Origin: Cryobacterium gelidum
Lineage (GTDB): Bacteria > Actinomycetota > Actinomycetes > Actinomycetales > Microbacteriaceae
Reading direction: 5' to 3'
DNA: 64,000 bases
Assembly (NCBI RefSeq): GCF_004403985.1
Contig: NZ_SOHL01000008.1
Location: 1-64,000 of the forward strand
A program made the translations under genes and the position numbers. The stretch's first letter is position 1; every line of letters begins with the position of its first letter. Positions 1 through 8,698 of this stretch are shown here, piece by piece. The notes below the pieces were generated by a model. It made no database searches. It was not told the origin of the DNA and was given only the letters and a program-made list of their open reading frames with translations.

Positions 1-5
1 AACTT

Positions 6-34
6 AGAAACACCAGTAATACAAGAAACACCAG
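6..34. repeat. 11-nt direct repeat before tandem terminators
   Basis: AGAAACACCAG occurs twice, at 6-16 and 24-34, with a period of 18 nt. The second copy runs into the left arm of the first terminator hairpin. This is probably the tail of an upstream transcript. No function is assigned. Confidence 0.5.
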
Positions 35-68
35 GAAAGCCATCCCTCACGGGGTGGCTTTCCTGCGT
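34..68 (+). terminator. Rho-independent-like terminator 1
   Basis: GGAAAGCCA (34-42) pairs perfectly with TGGCTTTCC (55-63), and an inner CCC/GGG pairing closes on a TCAC loop. Only a weak T-containing tail follows. It presumably ends a gene lying left of the window. Confidence 0.7.
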
Positions 69-72
69 TAAC

Positions 73-94
73 GGCCACCCGAGGGTGGCCTTTT
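73..94 (+). terminator. Rho-independent terminator 2
   Basis: GGCCACC (73-79), tetraloop CGAG, GGTGGCC (84-90), then TTTT. This is a canonical intrinsic terminator 10 nt after the first hairpin, so the pair forms a tandem stop for plus-strand transcription entering the window. Confidence 0.85.
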
Positions 95-410
95 CGCGTT
101 AACCCGCTGTCACGATGCCTGCCACGCGCGGAGCCCACCACAACACCCCGACACGGTCACACCCCCACACACAACCCACCACCCACTACGTGACGGAAGT
201 CACGGGCTGGCGTGTGTGAAGCCGAGGGTCGGCGTACGTGGCGGAGCCAGGATCCCGCCCACGCGTCTGTCGCGGCGGGCGCAGCATCCGCTTGCGTACG
301 TGTGGTCGCCTGTATCCGGGCATCTGTTCGCACTGCACCGCTTGGGGTATCCGGTCTGCGCGCCGGCAAGCTGTTAGGCCACGCACTCACTGCAGGGCCT
401 TGCTGTTTGA
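95..410. other. Non-coding stretch, no gene recognised
   Basis: I see no convincing gene. Open frames here lack a ribosome-binding site and resemble no family. The stretch holds an A/C-rich tract (about 151-189) and a small perfect hairpin, CGTGAC-GGAA-GTCACG, at 189-204 with a GNRA-type loop. It may hold a short 3' or antisense RNA, but nothing supports that directly. Confidence 0.4.
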
Positions 411-1277
411 TCAGCGGTCGGGGAAACCGTGGGGAAGCCCGGTCAGGACCGGAGCGAGGCGAGCAAGGCGCTCACGCTCGAGCAGGAGAGCGGTGCACTC
501 ACGTTCGCGGCGCACGGCCGCGACTCCGACCAGAAAGAACTCGGCCGGAACGTCGGGCAGCGGGGAGACGAAGGGGGAGACCTCTGCGGCCAGGGTCTGA
601 GCCAGCCGTTCGCGGGTGAACGGCGTCAGGTGCGCGGACTGCCGCAGGAACTGGGCGACGCGACGCGCCAGCCGGTCGGGCAGCCGAGCGATATCAACGG
701 TCTGCGACCACGGCAGTAATGCCTCGGGCAGTGGCCGCGCAACTTCGCGGTTGCGCTGCACGCGTTCGTGCTGGCTGTAGGTGCCGGCAAGCAGATCGCC
801 CAGACGTTTGGAGCGGTTGTTGAGCAGGGCCGTGGTTGCGGCCAAGCCGCCGAGGGTCATGATGACCTCGAGCACGCCGGTCAGGGCGCGAATGAAGGCG
901 TGGCGCAGCGAAATTGCTCCACCGTCGTCACGCACAATGCGCGCGCCGATGGCCAACTTGCCGAGAGACCGGCCGTGCGTGAGCGTCTCGACCAGCACCG
1001 GCACGATCAGCAGGGAGAAGACGAAACCGGTAATCGACACCGCCTGGGTGAGCGCCGAATCGATGTCGCCCGCCAGGGTCGAAAAGAACGCCAGAAGAAT
1101 GAGCAGATACAAGATGAAATAGGAGACCGTGTCGATGATCGAACCGGCAGCGCGCAGAATGATGCTGGTCGGCCGCACGTCGAGCGCGACCGCCTCGCCG
1201 GTGATGAGCTCGTCGCCCGGGCGCAGTTCGTCGTCGTTCGTGGCGGCGCGATCGGTGGGACGCGCGGTCTCCTTCAT
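411..1277 (-). CDS. RDD family membrane protein
   Basis: This is a 288-residue integral membrane protein with an RDD-type domain. A first hydrophobic segment lies near residues 33-60 and starts with an R-A-A-G-S-I-I-D motif typical of the family. A second is near 75-97, followed by the conserved stretch SLGKLAIGARIVRDDGG and a third hydrophobic segment. The C-terminal third is soluble and arginine-rich. The ATG at 1277 (MKETARP) is preferred over an in-frame codon 33 nt upstream because the longer form would overlap the divergent gene. RDD proteins are poorly characterised and often linked to ion transport. Only 17 nt separate it from the divergent SpoIIM-like gene, so the promoters overlap the coding regions. 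Confidence 0.85.
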   Translation of the reverse strand: MKETARPTDRAATNDDELRPGDELITGEAVALDVRPTSIILRAAGSIIDTVSYFILYLLILLAFFSTLAGDIDSALTQAVSITGFVFSLLIVPVLVETLTHGRSLGKLAIGARIVRDDGGAISLRHAFIRALTGVLEVIMTLGGLAATTALLNNRSKRLGDLLAGTYSQHERVQRNREVARPLPEALLPWSQTVDIARLPDRLARRVAQFLRQSAHLTPFTRERLAQTLAAEVSPFVSPLPDVPAEFFLVGVAAVRRERECTALLLERERLARLAPVLTGLPHGFPDR

Positions 1278-1294
1278 GTCTACTATTGAACCAG

Positions 1295-2290
1295 ATGGAT
1301 CTAGACGCATATACGGCCGCGCATCGCGCCGACTGGGACCGCCTGACCGAGCTCGGCGCCCGGCGGCGTCTGAGTGGTGCCCAGTCCGATGAACTCATCG
1401 AGCGCTATCAGGCCGGAGCCACCCAGCTCTCGGCGATCAAATCCACTGCCGGATCGACGCTGGAGGGTGACCGCCTGTCGGTCGGCCTGTCCCGCGCCCG
1501 GCTTCGGTTCACCGGGGTGAGCGCGAATGTGTTCGTGCAGATTCCGAGGTTTTTCGTCGCCCAGCTGCCGGCCGCCCTCTACCGGCTGCGCTGGCTCACC
1601 CTCGCGGTAGCCGTGGTCACCTTCGTCGTCGCCGGGCTCTACGCTGTGTGGGCATACAACGATCCGCGCGTGCTGGCCAATCTTGGAACGGATGCCCAAC
1701 TCGCCCAGTTGGCCAACGAGGACTTCGTCGGCTACTACTCTGCGAACCCGGCGGCCTCCTTCACTGGTTTCGTCTGGACCAACAACGCCTGGATCGCGGC
1801 GCAGTGCATCGCCTTCGGCATCGTCGGCGTCTATGTGCCCTTCATCATTCTGCAAAATGCCATGAGTCTCGGTACCACCGCTGCGATCATGTTCGCCTAC
1901 GACAAGGGCGACGTGTTCTTTCTCTACATCGCTCCGCACGGGTTGCTGGAGCTCACCGCGATCTTCGTCGCTGCGGCCGGCGGGCTGCTCATCTTCTGGG
2001 CCTGGATCGCCCCCGGCGCACGCACGCGCGGGCAGGCACTGGCTGAAGACGGCCGGGCGCTGTTCACGGTGGCCATCGGCCTCGTCTTCGTGCTGCTGGT
2101 ATCGGGCATCATCGAAGGCTTTGTCACGTCGCAACCCTGGCCGTGGCCAATCAAGATCGGCATTGGAGCCATCGCGCTCGGCGCATTCCTGACCTACATG
2201 ATCGGGCTCGGCGGCCGCGCGAGCCGGGCCGGTGAAACCGGCGACCTCGGCGAGTTCGAGGCCGGCAGCACGCGCATCTACGCCGCCTGA
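1295..2290 (+). CDS. SpoIIM-like (stage II sporulation protein M family) membrane protein
   Basis: This is a 331-residue multipass membrane protein of the SpoIIM/DUF95 family. A soluble arginine-rich N-terminus of about 90 residues precedes at least five hydrophobic segments, roughly residues 100-122, 165-190, 215-245, 255-280 and 290-310. The stretch FIILQNAMSLGTTAAIMFAYD and the following HGLLELTAIF match the conserved core of the family. Non-sporulating actinobacteria keep this gene beside RDD, DUF58 and MoxR genes, as here, so a role in envelope assembly is likely and sporulation is not implied. ATG 1295 is chosen; TTG 1286 is a weaker alternative. TACTAT at 1281-1286 sits 8 nt before the ATG, suggesting a leaderless mRNA. 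Confidence 0.85.
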   Translation: MDLDAYTAAHRADWDRLTELGARRRLSGAQSDELIERYQAGATQLSAIKSTAGSTLEGDRLSVGLSRARLRFTGVSANVFVQIPRFFVAQLPAALYRLRWLTLAVAVVTFVVAGLYAVWAYNDPRVLANLGTDAQLAQLANEDFVGYYSANPAASFTGFVWTNNAWIAAQCIAFGIVGVYVPFIILQNAMSLGTTAAIMFAYDKGDVFFLYIAPHGLLELTAIFVAAAGGLLIFWAWIAPGARTRGQALAEDGRALFTVAIGLVFVLLVSGIIEGFVTSQPWPWPIKIGIGAIALGAFLTYMIGLGGRASRAGETGDLGEFEAGSTRIYAA

Positions 2291-2303
2291 CACGCCGCCT
2301 CGT

Positions 2304-3611
2304 TCAGAGCCGGCCGGCGGCCTTCAACGCGATGTACCGGTCGGCCAGGCCCGGCGGAAGCAGCGCGGGGGAGGCGGTGACCACATCCGCTCCCAGCTGA
2401 CGGATGGCGGCCGACACTCGGGCCACGTCCAGCAGGGCCCGTTCCGCGGCGGCGGCCCGGTAGATCTCGTCACGTCCGCCGCGGGTAGCGGCCGCCTCGA
2501 CGGTGGCCGGGTCGAGCACGGACGCCACGACGACCGTGTGCCGTTTCGTGAGCTGGGGCAGAACCGACAGCAGCCCCGTCGATGCCCCGGCAGCGTCGAT
2601 CGAGGTGAGCAGCACGATCAGGGCGTGCTGGCTCGTGACAGAACGCACCTGGCCGGGAACTGCCGCCCAGTCCATCTCGATGAGTTCCGGGTCGATCATG
2701 GCCATGGAATCGACGAGCTGCGCAAGCAACGCCGCGCCAGTGGCGCCCTGCACGCGGCCGCGCACGCGGCGGTCAAAGGCGAGAAAGTCCACCCGGTCGC
2801 CGGCGACCGAGGTGAGGGCCGCGAGCAACAGGGCGGCCTCGAATGCTGTGTCCAGCCGAGGCTCGTTGTTCACCCGTGCCGCCGACGTGCGCCCGGTGTC
2901 GAGCACGATGACGACGCGGCGATCGCGCTCCGGCCGCCAGGTGCGCACCGTCACGTCGTTGCGCTTGGCCGTGGCCCGCCAATCGATCGAGCGCACATCG
3001 TCACCGCGCACATACTCGCGCAGCGAGTCGAACTCGGTGCCCTGGCCGCGCACCATCACGCTCGTGCGCCCGTCCAATTCCTTGAGCCGAGCAATTCTCG
3101 ACGGCAAGTGCTTCCGAGCGTGAAACGGCGGCAAGACCCGAATGCGCCCCGGCGCATTGAGCGTGGCCTGACGGTTCCACAGACCCAGCGGTCCACGCGT
3201 GCGCACCGTCACGTGTTCGACCCGGCGTTCCCCACGACGAAACGGCGTGAGGGTGAGGGAGACGAGCCGTCGTTCCCCGCGCGGGATCACGACCCGGCTG
3301 CGACCCAGGCCGGCACCCGCAGACGGCTGCCAGGCATCCCGGACCACGGCAACCAGACGCCGGTGCCCGGTGTTGGTCAGGAATAACTCGCTCGTGACCG
3401 ATTCGCCGAGTCGAACGCGGGTCGGCAGCATCCGCTCCACCGTGACGGCGCGTGGCGATGCCGCGAGCGCAAGGTCGATGCCGCCGAGCAGAAGCACGAA
3501 CAGCAGCCAGAGCGCGAGCACGCCGGCGGCCGCTGTGAGGTCGGGTCCGAACAGCACGATGGGCACGACGCCGAGAGCGACGAGAAGAACGAACCGTCCG
3601 CTGAGCGTCAT
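2304..3611 (-). CDS. DUF58 domain-containing protein
   Basis: This is a 435-residue protein with two N-terminal membrane segments (about residues 5-22 and 27-45) and a cytoplasmic part. It carries the DUF58 signature around G-T-E-F-D-S-L-R-E-Y-V-R-G-D-D and R-S-I-D-W-R-A-T-A, followed by a von Willebrand-A-like fold (VVIVLDTGRTS). DUF58 proteins are almost always encoded beside a MoxR AAA+ ATPase and are thought to act with it as a chaperone-like pair on envelope targets. The start at 3611 (MTLSGRF) lies 2 nt after the MoxR stop, indicating translational coupling. A longer reading frame upstream is a shadow of moxR. Confidence 0.9.
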   Translation of the reverse strand: MTLSGRFVLLVALGVVPIVLFGPDLTAAAGVLALWLLFVLLLGGIDLALAASPRAVTVERMLPTRVRLGESVTSELFLTNTGHRRLVAVVRDAWQPSAGAGLGRSRVVIPRGERRLVSLTLTPFRRGERRVEHVTVRTRGPLGLWNRQATLNAPGRIRVLPPFHARKHLPSRIARLKELDGRTSVMVRGQGTEFDSLREYVRGDDVRSIDWRATAKRNDVTVRTWRPERDRRVVIVLDTGRTSAARVNNEPRLDTAFEAALLLAALTSVAGDRVDFLAFDRRVRGRVQGATGAALLAQLVDSMAMIDPELIEMDWAAVPGQVRSVTSQHALIVLLTSIDAAGASTGLLSVLPQLTKRHTVVVASVLDPATVEAAATRGGRDEIYRAAAAERALLDVARVSAAIRQLGADVVTASPALLPPGLADRYIALKAAGRL

Positions 3612-3613
3612 CG

Positions 3614-4639
3614 TTAGATCGGAACCTGAACCTGCTGCAAAACGCCGCGCAGAATGGCATCGACCGAGACACCCTCGAGTTCGGCTTCGGGGCGCAGCTG
3701 CACGCGGTGTCGCCAGACCGGCAGTGCCATCGCTTGCACGTGATCGGGCGTGATCGAGTTGTAGCCGTTCAGCCAGGCCCATGCCTTCGTGGCGGCGAGC
3801 AGCGCGGTCGTTCCGCGGGGGCTGACGCCGAGCTTGACCGAGGGGCTCGTGCGCGTGGCGCGCGCCAGGTCGACGATGTAGGCGAGCACATCCGCGCTGG
3901 ACCCGACCCGCGAGACGGCCGTCTGGGCCGCGGCGAGTTCGGCAGCGCCGAGCACCGCGTTCACGCCGGCTCCGGCCAGGTCGCGTGGGTTGAATCCCGC
4001 CGCGTGGCGACGCAGCACCTCGATCTCATCGGTACGGGCGGGCACATCGAGTACGAGCTTGAGCAGGAACCGGTCGAGCTGCGCCTCCGGCAGGGTGTAC
4101 GTGCCTTCGTATTCGATCGGGTTCATGGTCGCGGCCACGATGAACGGCTCCGGCAGTTTCAACGACTCGCCGTCGACGCTGACCTGCCGCTCCTCCATGG
4201 CCTCGAGCAACGCCGACTGCGTCTTTGGCGGTGTGCGGTTGATCTCGTCGGCGAGCATGATGTTGGTGAACACCGGACCCTGCCGAAACTCAAACTCACC
4301 CGCTCGAGCGTCGTAGATGAGCGAGCCGGTCACATCGCCCGGCATCAGGTCGGGCGTGAACTGAATACGCTTGGTGTCGAGGCTCAGCGCGTGGCTGAGA
4401 GTGCGCACGAGCAGCGTCTTGGCGACGCCCGGCACGCCCTCGAGCAGCACGTGACCGCGGGCGAGCAGTGCGATGATCAATCCGGTCACCGCGCCGTCCT
4501 GACCGACGACGGCCTTGCCGACCTCGGTGCGCACCCGGTTGAGCGCCGCGCGCAGCTCGGCGGCATCCTCTGCGCTAAAGAATTCGGCGTCCCCAAGAAC
4601 GGCATCGATGGGAGTGCTGGGAGTGGTGGGAGTCGTCAT
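3614..4639 (-). CDS. MoxR family AAA+ ATPase
   Basis: This is a 341-residue AAA+ ATPase of the MoxR family. The Walker A loop reads GVPGVAKT, Walker B reads ADEINRTPPKTQ, and the family hallmark LLEAMEERQVSVDG follows. Sensor regions lie around AATMNPIEYEGTYTLPEAQ and a C-terminal helical lid around SPRGTTALLAATKAWA. MoxR ATPases use ATP to remodel or activate VWA/DUF58 partners, and the downstream gene is such a partner. It overlaps the upstream DUF4350 gene by 4 nt (ATGA) and lies 2 nt from the DUF58 gene, so all are in one operon. Confidence 0.93.
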   Translation of the reverse strand: MTTPTTPSTPIDAVLGDAEFFSAEDAAELRAALNRVRTEVGKAVVGQDGAVTGLIIALLARGHVLLEGVPGVAKTLLVRTLSHALSLDTKRIQFTPDLMPGDVTGSLIYDARAGEFEFRQGPVFTNIMLADEINRTPPKTQSALLEAMEERQVSVDGESLKLPEPFIVAATMNPIEYEGTYTLPEAQLDRFLLKLVLDVPARTDEIEVLRRHAAGFNPRDLAGAGVNAVLGAAELAAAQTAVSRVGSSADVLAYIVDLARATRTSPSVKLGVSPRGTTALLAATKAWAWLNGYNSITPDHVQAMALPVWRHRVQLRPEAELEGVSVDAILRGVLQQVQVPI

Positions 4640-5976
4640 GGGTCCATTCTTTCGGCCGGTGGAGATACAAATTCATGAGTAGCGGATGCCGGCACAGCCC
4701 CGGCCCGCACGGCCTGACTGGTCGCCTGTTCGAGGGCTTGTAGGTCCTCAGAGAACGCCATCAGCTGCGCGTCGGAGCGGGGGAACGCATCGACCAGCAC
4801 CCGCCGTACCTCATCCGGCGCACGGCCGGTGATCAGGGCGACCGAACCGATGACGTCTTCCAAATGCGCGAGACGCCCCAGACCGACGGTACGGGCGAGG
4901 CGTTGCACGGCACCGACGCGCAGGGCATCGAGTGCCCGCAGCCGGGCGTTGCTCCGCGCATAGAGTCGGGCGCGACCCTCCATGGTCTCGCTCGCCTTCA
5001 CCGTGACCGGCAGGTTCTCGGCTACGAGCGGCCCAAATCGCCGTCCGCGCCAGAAGGCGGCGGCGGCGGCGGCGAATACGAGCAACACGAGTGCGGGGCT
5101 GACCCAGCCCGGTGTCAGCTCGGCGAGCGAGGGAGGTCCTGTGCGGGGAAGATCGGCCAGGGTTGGCAAATACCAGACCAGCGAGTCGCTCGGCCCGAGC
5201 AGCCCGAGGGCGAGCGCCGCATTGCCGTAGCCGGCCACGTTCTCGTTGTTGAATACGCGGGCGTCGGGCACGAGGGTGACGATGCCGCCGGTCGTGTCGT
5301 TCGATACCTGAACCAGCGAGTAGGTGTCGGCGCCGCTGGCAAAACACCCAGTGATCAGCGGATGCCCATCCCGGTTCGGAAGTGACAGGGTATCCCCGCC
5401 CGGCAGTAGCTCTTCGGCTCGGATCGCGGCTGGCACCGAGCAGCCGGCTGTCAGTGACTCCATTTTTGACACGCCGCCGAAGCCCACGGTCGCCGCCACC
5501 GCCTGAAGGGTCAGAAAATCGGGTGCGACGACGACGGTGCGCGCGGCGAGCGCGGTCAGCTCGGTCAGCTGATCACCGTCGAGGTAGCCGTTCTCGTCAT
5601 AGAGCAGCACGGTCGAATCGCTCCCGATCGCGTCGCGCACCTCGGCAAGAGAGTCGGCCAACGTCACCGCGACGCCCTGCTGACGCAGCACCTCCACGAG
5701 TGCCATCGAGCCGGCCGGAGCCGCGTTGTCCCCGGCCAGCGCCCGACCAGCCGCGTTATTGGCGCCGGACAGGAACACGGCGACACTCGCGACCGCCACG
5801 ATGCTGATAGCGGCAACCACCCAGAACGAAAAGCGGCGCAGCAGGGCGCGCAGGGTCGGCGTCGCCACGGTCGTCACGATCGGATCGCGCGCTGCGGCAA
5901 CGCCGCCTACCTCGCCGCTAGTGCGGCCGTTGCGGGCAGCGATGACCGTCTGCGACTCGAGTCGTGGCCTGCTCAT
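4636..5976 (-). CDS. DUF4350 domain-containing membrane protein
   Basis: This is a 446-residue protein anchored by a membrane segment near residues 50-70 and a second near 290-312. The DUF4350-type domain between them faces outside and includes LVEVLRQQGVAVTLADS and a VVVAPDFLTL strand. A basic cytoplasmic tail follows. Genes of this family sit in actinobacterial MoxR-DUF58 operons. The biochemical role is unknown. The start ATG at 5976 overlaps the stop of the upstream DUF4129 gene by 4 nt, supporting both the start and the operon. Confidence 0.85.
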   Translation of the reverse strand: MSRPRLESQTVIAARNGRTSGEVGGVAAARDPIVTTVATPTLRALLRRFSFWVVAAISIVAVASVAVFLSGANNAAGRALAGDNAAPAGSMALVEVLRQQGVAVTLADSLAEVRDAIGSDSTVLLYDENGYLDGDQLTELTALAARTVVVAPDFLTLQAVAATVGFGGVSKMESLTAGCSVPAAIRAEELLPGGDTLSLPNRDGHPLITGCFASGADTYSLVQVSNDTTGGIVTLVPDARVFNNENVAGYGNAALALGLLGPSDSLVWYLPTLADLPRTGPPSLAELTPGWVSPALVLLVFAAAAAAFWRGRRFGPLVAENLPVTVKASETMEGRARLYARSNARLRALDALRVGAVQRLARTVGLGRLAHLEDVIGSVALITGRAPDEVRRVLVDAFPRSDAQLMAFSEDLQALEQATSQAVRAGAVPASATHEFVSPPAERMDP

Positions 5977-6692
5977 GACCGGCCCGCCTCGGCCAACGGG
6001 GTGAGCGCGACCGGCGCCGCCGCACGCATCTCAGCTTCAAGCGTGGCGAGGGCGCGGTACTCGAGCTCGGTTCCGTCTTGTTCGAGGTAGCGCACCCGGT
6101 CGAAGATGTCTGCCGCCAGGGCCAGGGCCGGGCCATTCGACGGAAACGCGAGCCGGGCCCGCGCGGCGAAATCGTGTGCGGTTGTGCCCGGAGTGACCGA
6201 GAGCACCGTGCGCTCGGCGAGCCCGCGGGCCAGGGCGCGAAAAATTTCCTGGCAGGCCAGACTCCAGTCGCCGCCGTTGGCCGCTGCGTTGGCCGCTGAG
6301 CGCATCGCCGCGCTGCTGCGCTGGTCGATCGTGCCGAACAGGCCGTCGGTAAACCGGCGTCGCCTGGCCAGTTTGGGAGCGCCGAACAGCAGCCAGCCCG
6401 TCACGAGCCCTGCAATCACCAGAATGATCGCGACAACCGGCAGCCAGCCCTGCAAACCGCCGTCGCCGCCGATGGTCAGCGCGTTCAACCAATCGAGAAA
6501 GCCCTGTGACGCCCGGTCGAACCAGGTCGGCCTGGCCGCTTCGTAGGGAGCCTTGGCGAGTTCTTCGCGCAGCCACTGCCGAGCGTCAGGAGCGTCGGGA
6601 ATCACCGGCACATCGCCCGGCGCGCCGGCGGCGATCCGGTCAACCACAGACCCAACCGACGATCCAAGCTGCGCTAGGCCCATTGTTGTCAT
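5973..6692 (-). CDS. DUF4129 domain-containing membrane protein
   Basis: This is a 239-residue protein with one clear membrane segment (about residues 84-106, GWLPVVAIILVIAGLVTGWLLFG) and a cytoplasmic DUF4129-like tail, seen in the conserved stretch RGLAERTVLSVTPGTTAHDFA. The DUF4129 region is shared with bacterial transglutaminase-like membrane proteins found beside MoxR/DUF58 genes; no transglutaminase domain is present here. It overlaps both neighbours by 4 nt, so it is part of the same translationally coupled operon. Confidence 0.85.
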   Translation of the reverse strand: MTTMGLAQLGSSVGSVVDRIAAGAPGDVPVIPDAPDARQWLREELAKAPYEAARPTWFDRASQGFLDWLNALTIGGDGGLQGWLPVVAIILVIAGLVTGWLLFGAPKLARRRRFTDGLFGTIDQRSSAAMRSAANAAANGGDWSLACQEIFRALARGLAERTVLSVTPGTTAHDFAARARLAFPSNGPALALAADIFDRVRYLEQDGTELEYRALATLEAEMRAAAPVALTPLAEAGRS

Positions 6693-7843
6693 GCCGCTTG
6701 GCGCCCGGTACCGGAAACGGCCGGCAGCAGATACGGGTCGGGCACGTCGCCGCCCTGCGCGGCCGATTCGACGAAGCGGGCCAGTTCAAGATCAAGGCCC
6801 TCCTTGCGCATGCGCAGGTCGAGGTAGACGAGCGCGACGGCTGCCGACTGCACGACGGCTGCGACCGCCGCCACCGGAATGGCGATGATGAGGCTGAGGA
6901 TCACGCTGAGAATCGACGATTGCTCGGCCAATGCGCCGGTCGGGTCGACCAGCATCGTACCCACTCCGAACAGCAACGAGACGGGTAGGGTGACGATCTG
7001 GCTGATCACCTGCACGATCAGGCCGACCAGCAGCAGCACTCCCAGGGTGCGCCAGAAATAGCCGCGGGTCAGCGACCACGACCGAATAACGGATGCCCGC
7101 ACGCCCAGTTTCTCCAGCACGATCAGGCTCGGCACCGCGCTGGTTTTGGTATACAGGAATGCGCTCGCTGCCGCGAGCAGCAGACCGCCGAAGACGCCGA
7201 CCAGCACACCGGCGACGATACCGGCGACATCGCCGACGCTCACCAGCAGTACGACGACACCGGCGATCACGGCCACGCCGAGCAGCAGGGCGACGGTCAG
7301 CAGCAGGGTCCACAGGGTCAGTGGCCAGAGGCGGGTCGCCGCCCGGCGCCACAGGGTGCCGAGGCGCAGTTTCTCGCCCAGGGTGGCGCGGGCCACCTCG
7401 ACCACAATGACGGCCTGCAGCAGCGCGGACGCGATGACGGACAGCGCGATCGGAACGATCGCCGACAGAGCGCCCGCCAGCACTGATCCGGCGGTGACGG
7501 CATCGCGCTGGTCGAACGGGGCGCTATCGATGCGGTCGAGAGCCCAGAGAGTCACGAGTCCCATAATGACGACGGTGACGAGCATGATCACCGCCTGCAC
7601 GATGAGGCCGCTGCCGAAGGTGGCCTTCGGATTGCGGCGCAACACCTGGAACGACGCACCGAGCAGCGTGCCGAACCCGATCGGTCGCAGTGGAATCAGC
7701 CCCGGTTTGGGCGGAGGTGCCCACCCCCGGCCGGCGTCACCGCTGTGGTGCGGTGCATTCTGGTACGGCGAGACGGGCGCCGAAAACTCCCCGCCGGGTA
7801 GTGGAACGGAAGCATCGGGGGCTTGCCAGGGGTCGGTCACCAT
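6689..7843 (-). CDS. Multipass membrane protein, first gene of the MoxR-DUF58 operon
   Basis: This is a 384-residue membrane protein with a proline-rich cytoplasmic N-terminus of about 60 residues and roughly six hydrophobic segments. It resembles the membrane domain found with glycerophosphodiester phosphodiesterases in actinobacteria (stretches GTLLGASFQVLRRNPK and RSWSLTRGYFWRTLGV), but no phosphodiesterase catalytic domain is present. The ATG at 7843 (MVTDPWQAP) is preferred over an ATG 24 nt upstream. It is the promoter-proximal gene of a five-gene minus-strand operon and is divergent from mtrA. Function is unknown; an envelope role is inferred only from context. Confidence 0.8.
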   Translation of the reverse strand: MVTDPWQAPDASVPLPGGEFSAPVSPYQNAPHHSGDAGRGWAPPPKPGLIPLRPIGFGTLLGASFQVLRRNPKATFGSGLIVQAVIMLVTVVIMGLVTLWALDRIDSAPFDQRDAVTAGSVLAGALSAIVPIALSVIASALLQAVIVVEVARATLGEKLRLGTLWRRAATRLWPLTLWTLLLTVALLLGVAVIAGVVVLLVSVGDVAGIVAGVLVGVFGGLLLAAASAFLYTKTSAVPSLIVLEKLGVRASVIRSWSLTRGYFWRTLGVLLLVGLIVQVISQIVTLPVSLLFGVGTMLVDPTGALAEQSSILSVILSLIIAIPVAAVAAVVQSAAVALVYLDLRMRKEGLDLELARFVESAAQGGDVPDPYLLPAVSGTGRQAA

Positions 7844-7994
7844 TCCATGCTGGCACAGGTCGATCAAGAAATGCGCTCGCAGGCACTCTGTCAGCGCGCT
7901 CGGCTACGCTTATGCCAGACTTTGCCCTACTCATCGGGCAATCTGTCCCGCGCACAATCGGAACACACGACGACTGTGTTTTGGAAAGAGAACT

Positions 7995-8675
7995 ATGACC
8001 GCACGCATTTTGGTTATCGATGACGATACCGCCCTGTCCGAGATGATCGGCATCGTTTTGCAAGGGGAGGGCTTCAACCCGGGGTTCTGCGCCGACGGAT
8101 CGCTCGCCCTCGAGACGTTTCGCGACGAGAAGCCCGACCTGGTCCTGCTCGACCTCATGTTGCCCGGCCTCGACGGCATCGAGGTATGCCGACTGATCCG
8201 CGCCGAATCCGGCGTACCGATCATCATGCTGACTGCGCGGTCTGACACCACCGACGTGGTCAAGGGCCTCGAGTCTGGTGCCGACGACTACATGGTGAAG
8301 CCGTTCAATCCCAAGGAACTCGTCGCTCGCATTCGCACCCGTCTGCGCCCGCCTGCCGCGGACGGCGCGCTCACCCTCCACGTCGGTGACCTCGTGGTGA
8401 ACGCGGTCGGCCACGAAGTCACCCGCGGAACGGCCGCGATCAACCTCACCCCGCTCGAGTTCGACCTGCTGTTGGCCCTCGCCTCGAAACCCCAGCAGGT
8501 CTTCACCCGTGAAATGTTGCTGGAACAGGTCTGGGGTTACCACTACAAGGCCGACACCCGACTCGTGAATGTACACGTGCAGCGGCTGCGCGCCAAGGTT
8601 GAGCACGATCCCGACAATCCCAAGATCGTCATGACGGTGCGCGGCGTCGGCTACCGTGCCGGCACGGTCAGCTAG
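7995..8675 (+). CDS. mtrA: Response regulator MtrA
   Basis: This is a 226-residue OmpR/PhoB-type response regulator. The receiver domain (residues about 1-115) has the acidic triad D9-D10-D11, the phospho-acceptor D53 in LLDLMLPG, and the conserved Lys in VKPFNPKEL. The winged-helix DNA-binding domain (about 130-226) ends in TVRGVGYRAG. It matches MtrA, the essential actinobacterial regulator of cell division and wall metabolism, and is followed by mtrB and lpqB in the usual order. GGAAAGAG 5 nt before ATG 7995 fixes the start; a much longer open frame upstream is spurious. Confidence 0.96.
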   Translation: MTARILVIDDDTALSEMIGIVLQGEGFNPGFCADGSLALETFRDEKPDLVLLDLMLPGLDGIEVCRLIRAESGVPIIMLTARSDTTDVVKGLESGADDYMVKPFNPKELVARIRTRLRPPAADGALTLHVGDLVVNAVGHEVTRGTAAINLTPLEFDLLLALASKPQQVFTREMLLEQVWGYHYKADTRLVNVHVQRLRAKVEHDPDNPKIVMTVRGVGYRAGTVS

Positions 8676-8698
8676 AGACCCAGGACCAGCATGAGGGC

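Noticed and set aside
157..390. Short overlapping frames in the left non-coding region
   Set aside because: No ribosome-binding site, biased composition, no recognisable domain.
3707..4678. Long open frame antisense to the MoxR gene
   Set aside because: High-GC mirror of a clear AAA+ gene; composition is rich in Arg, Gly and His with no family match.
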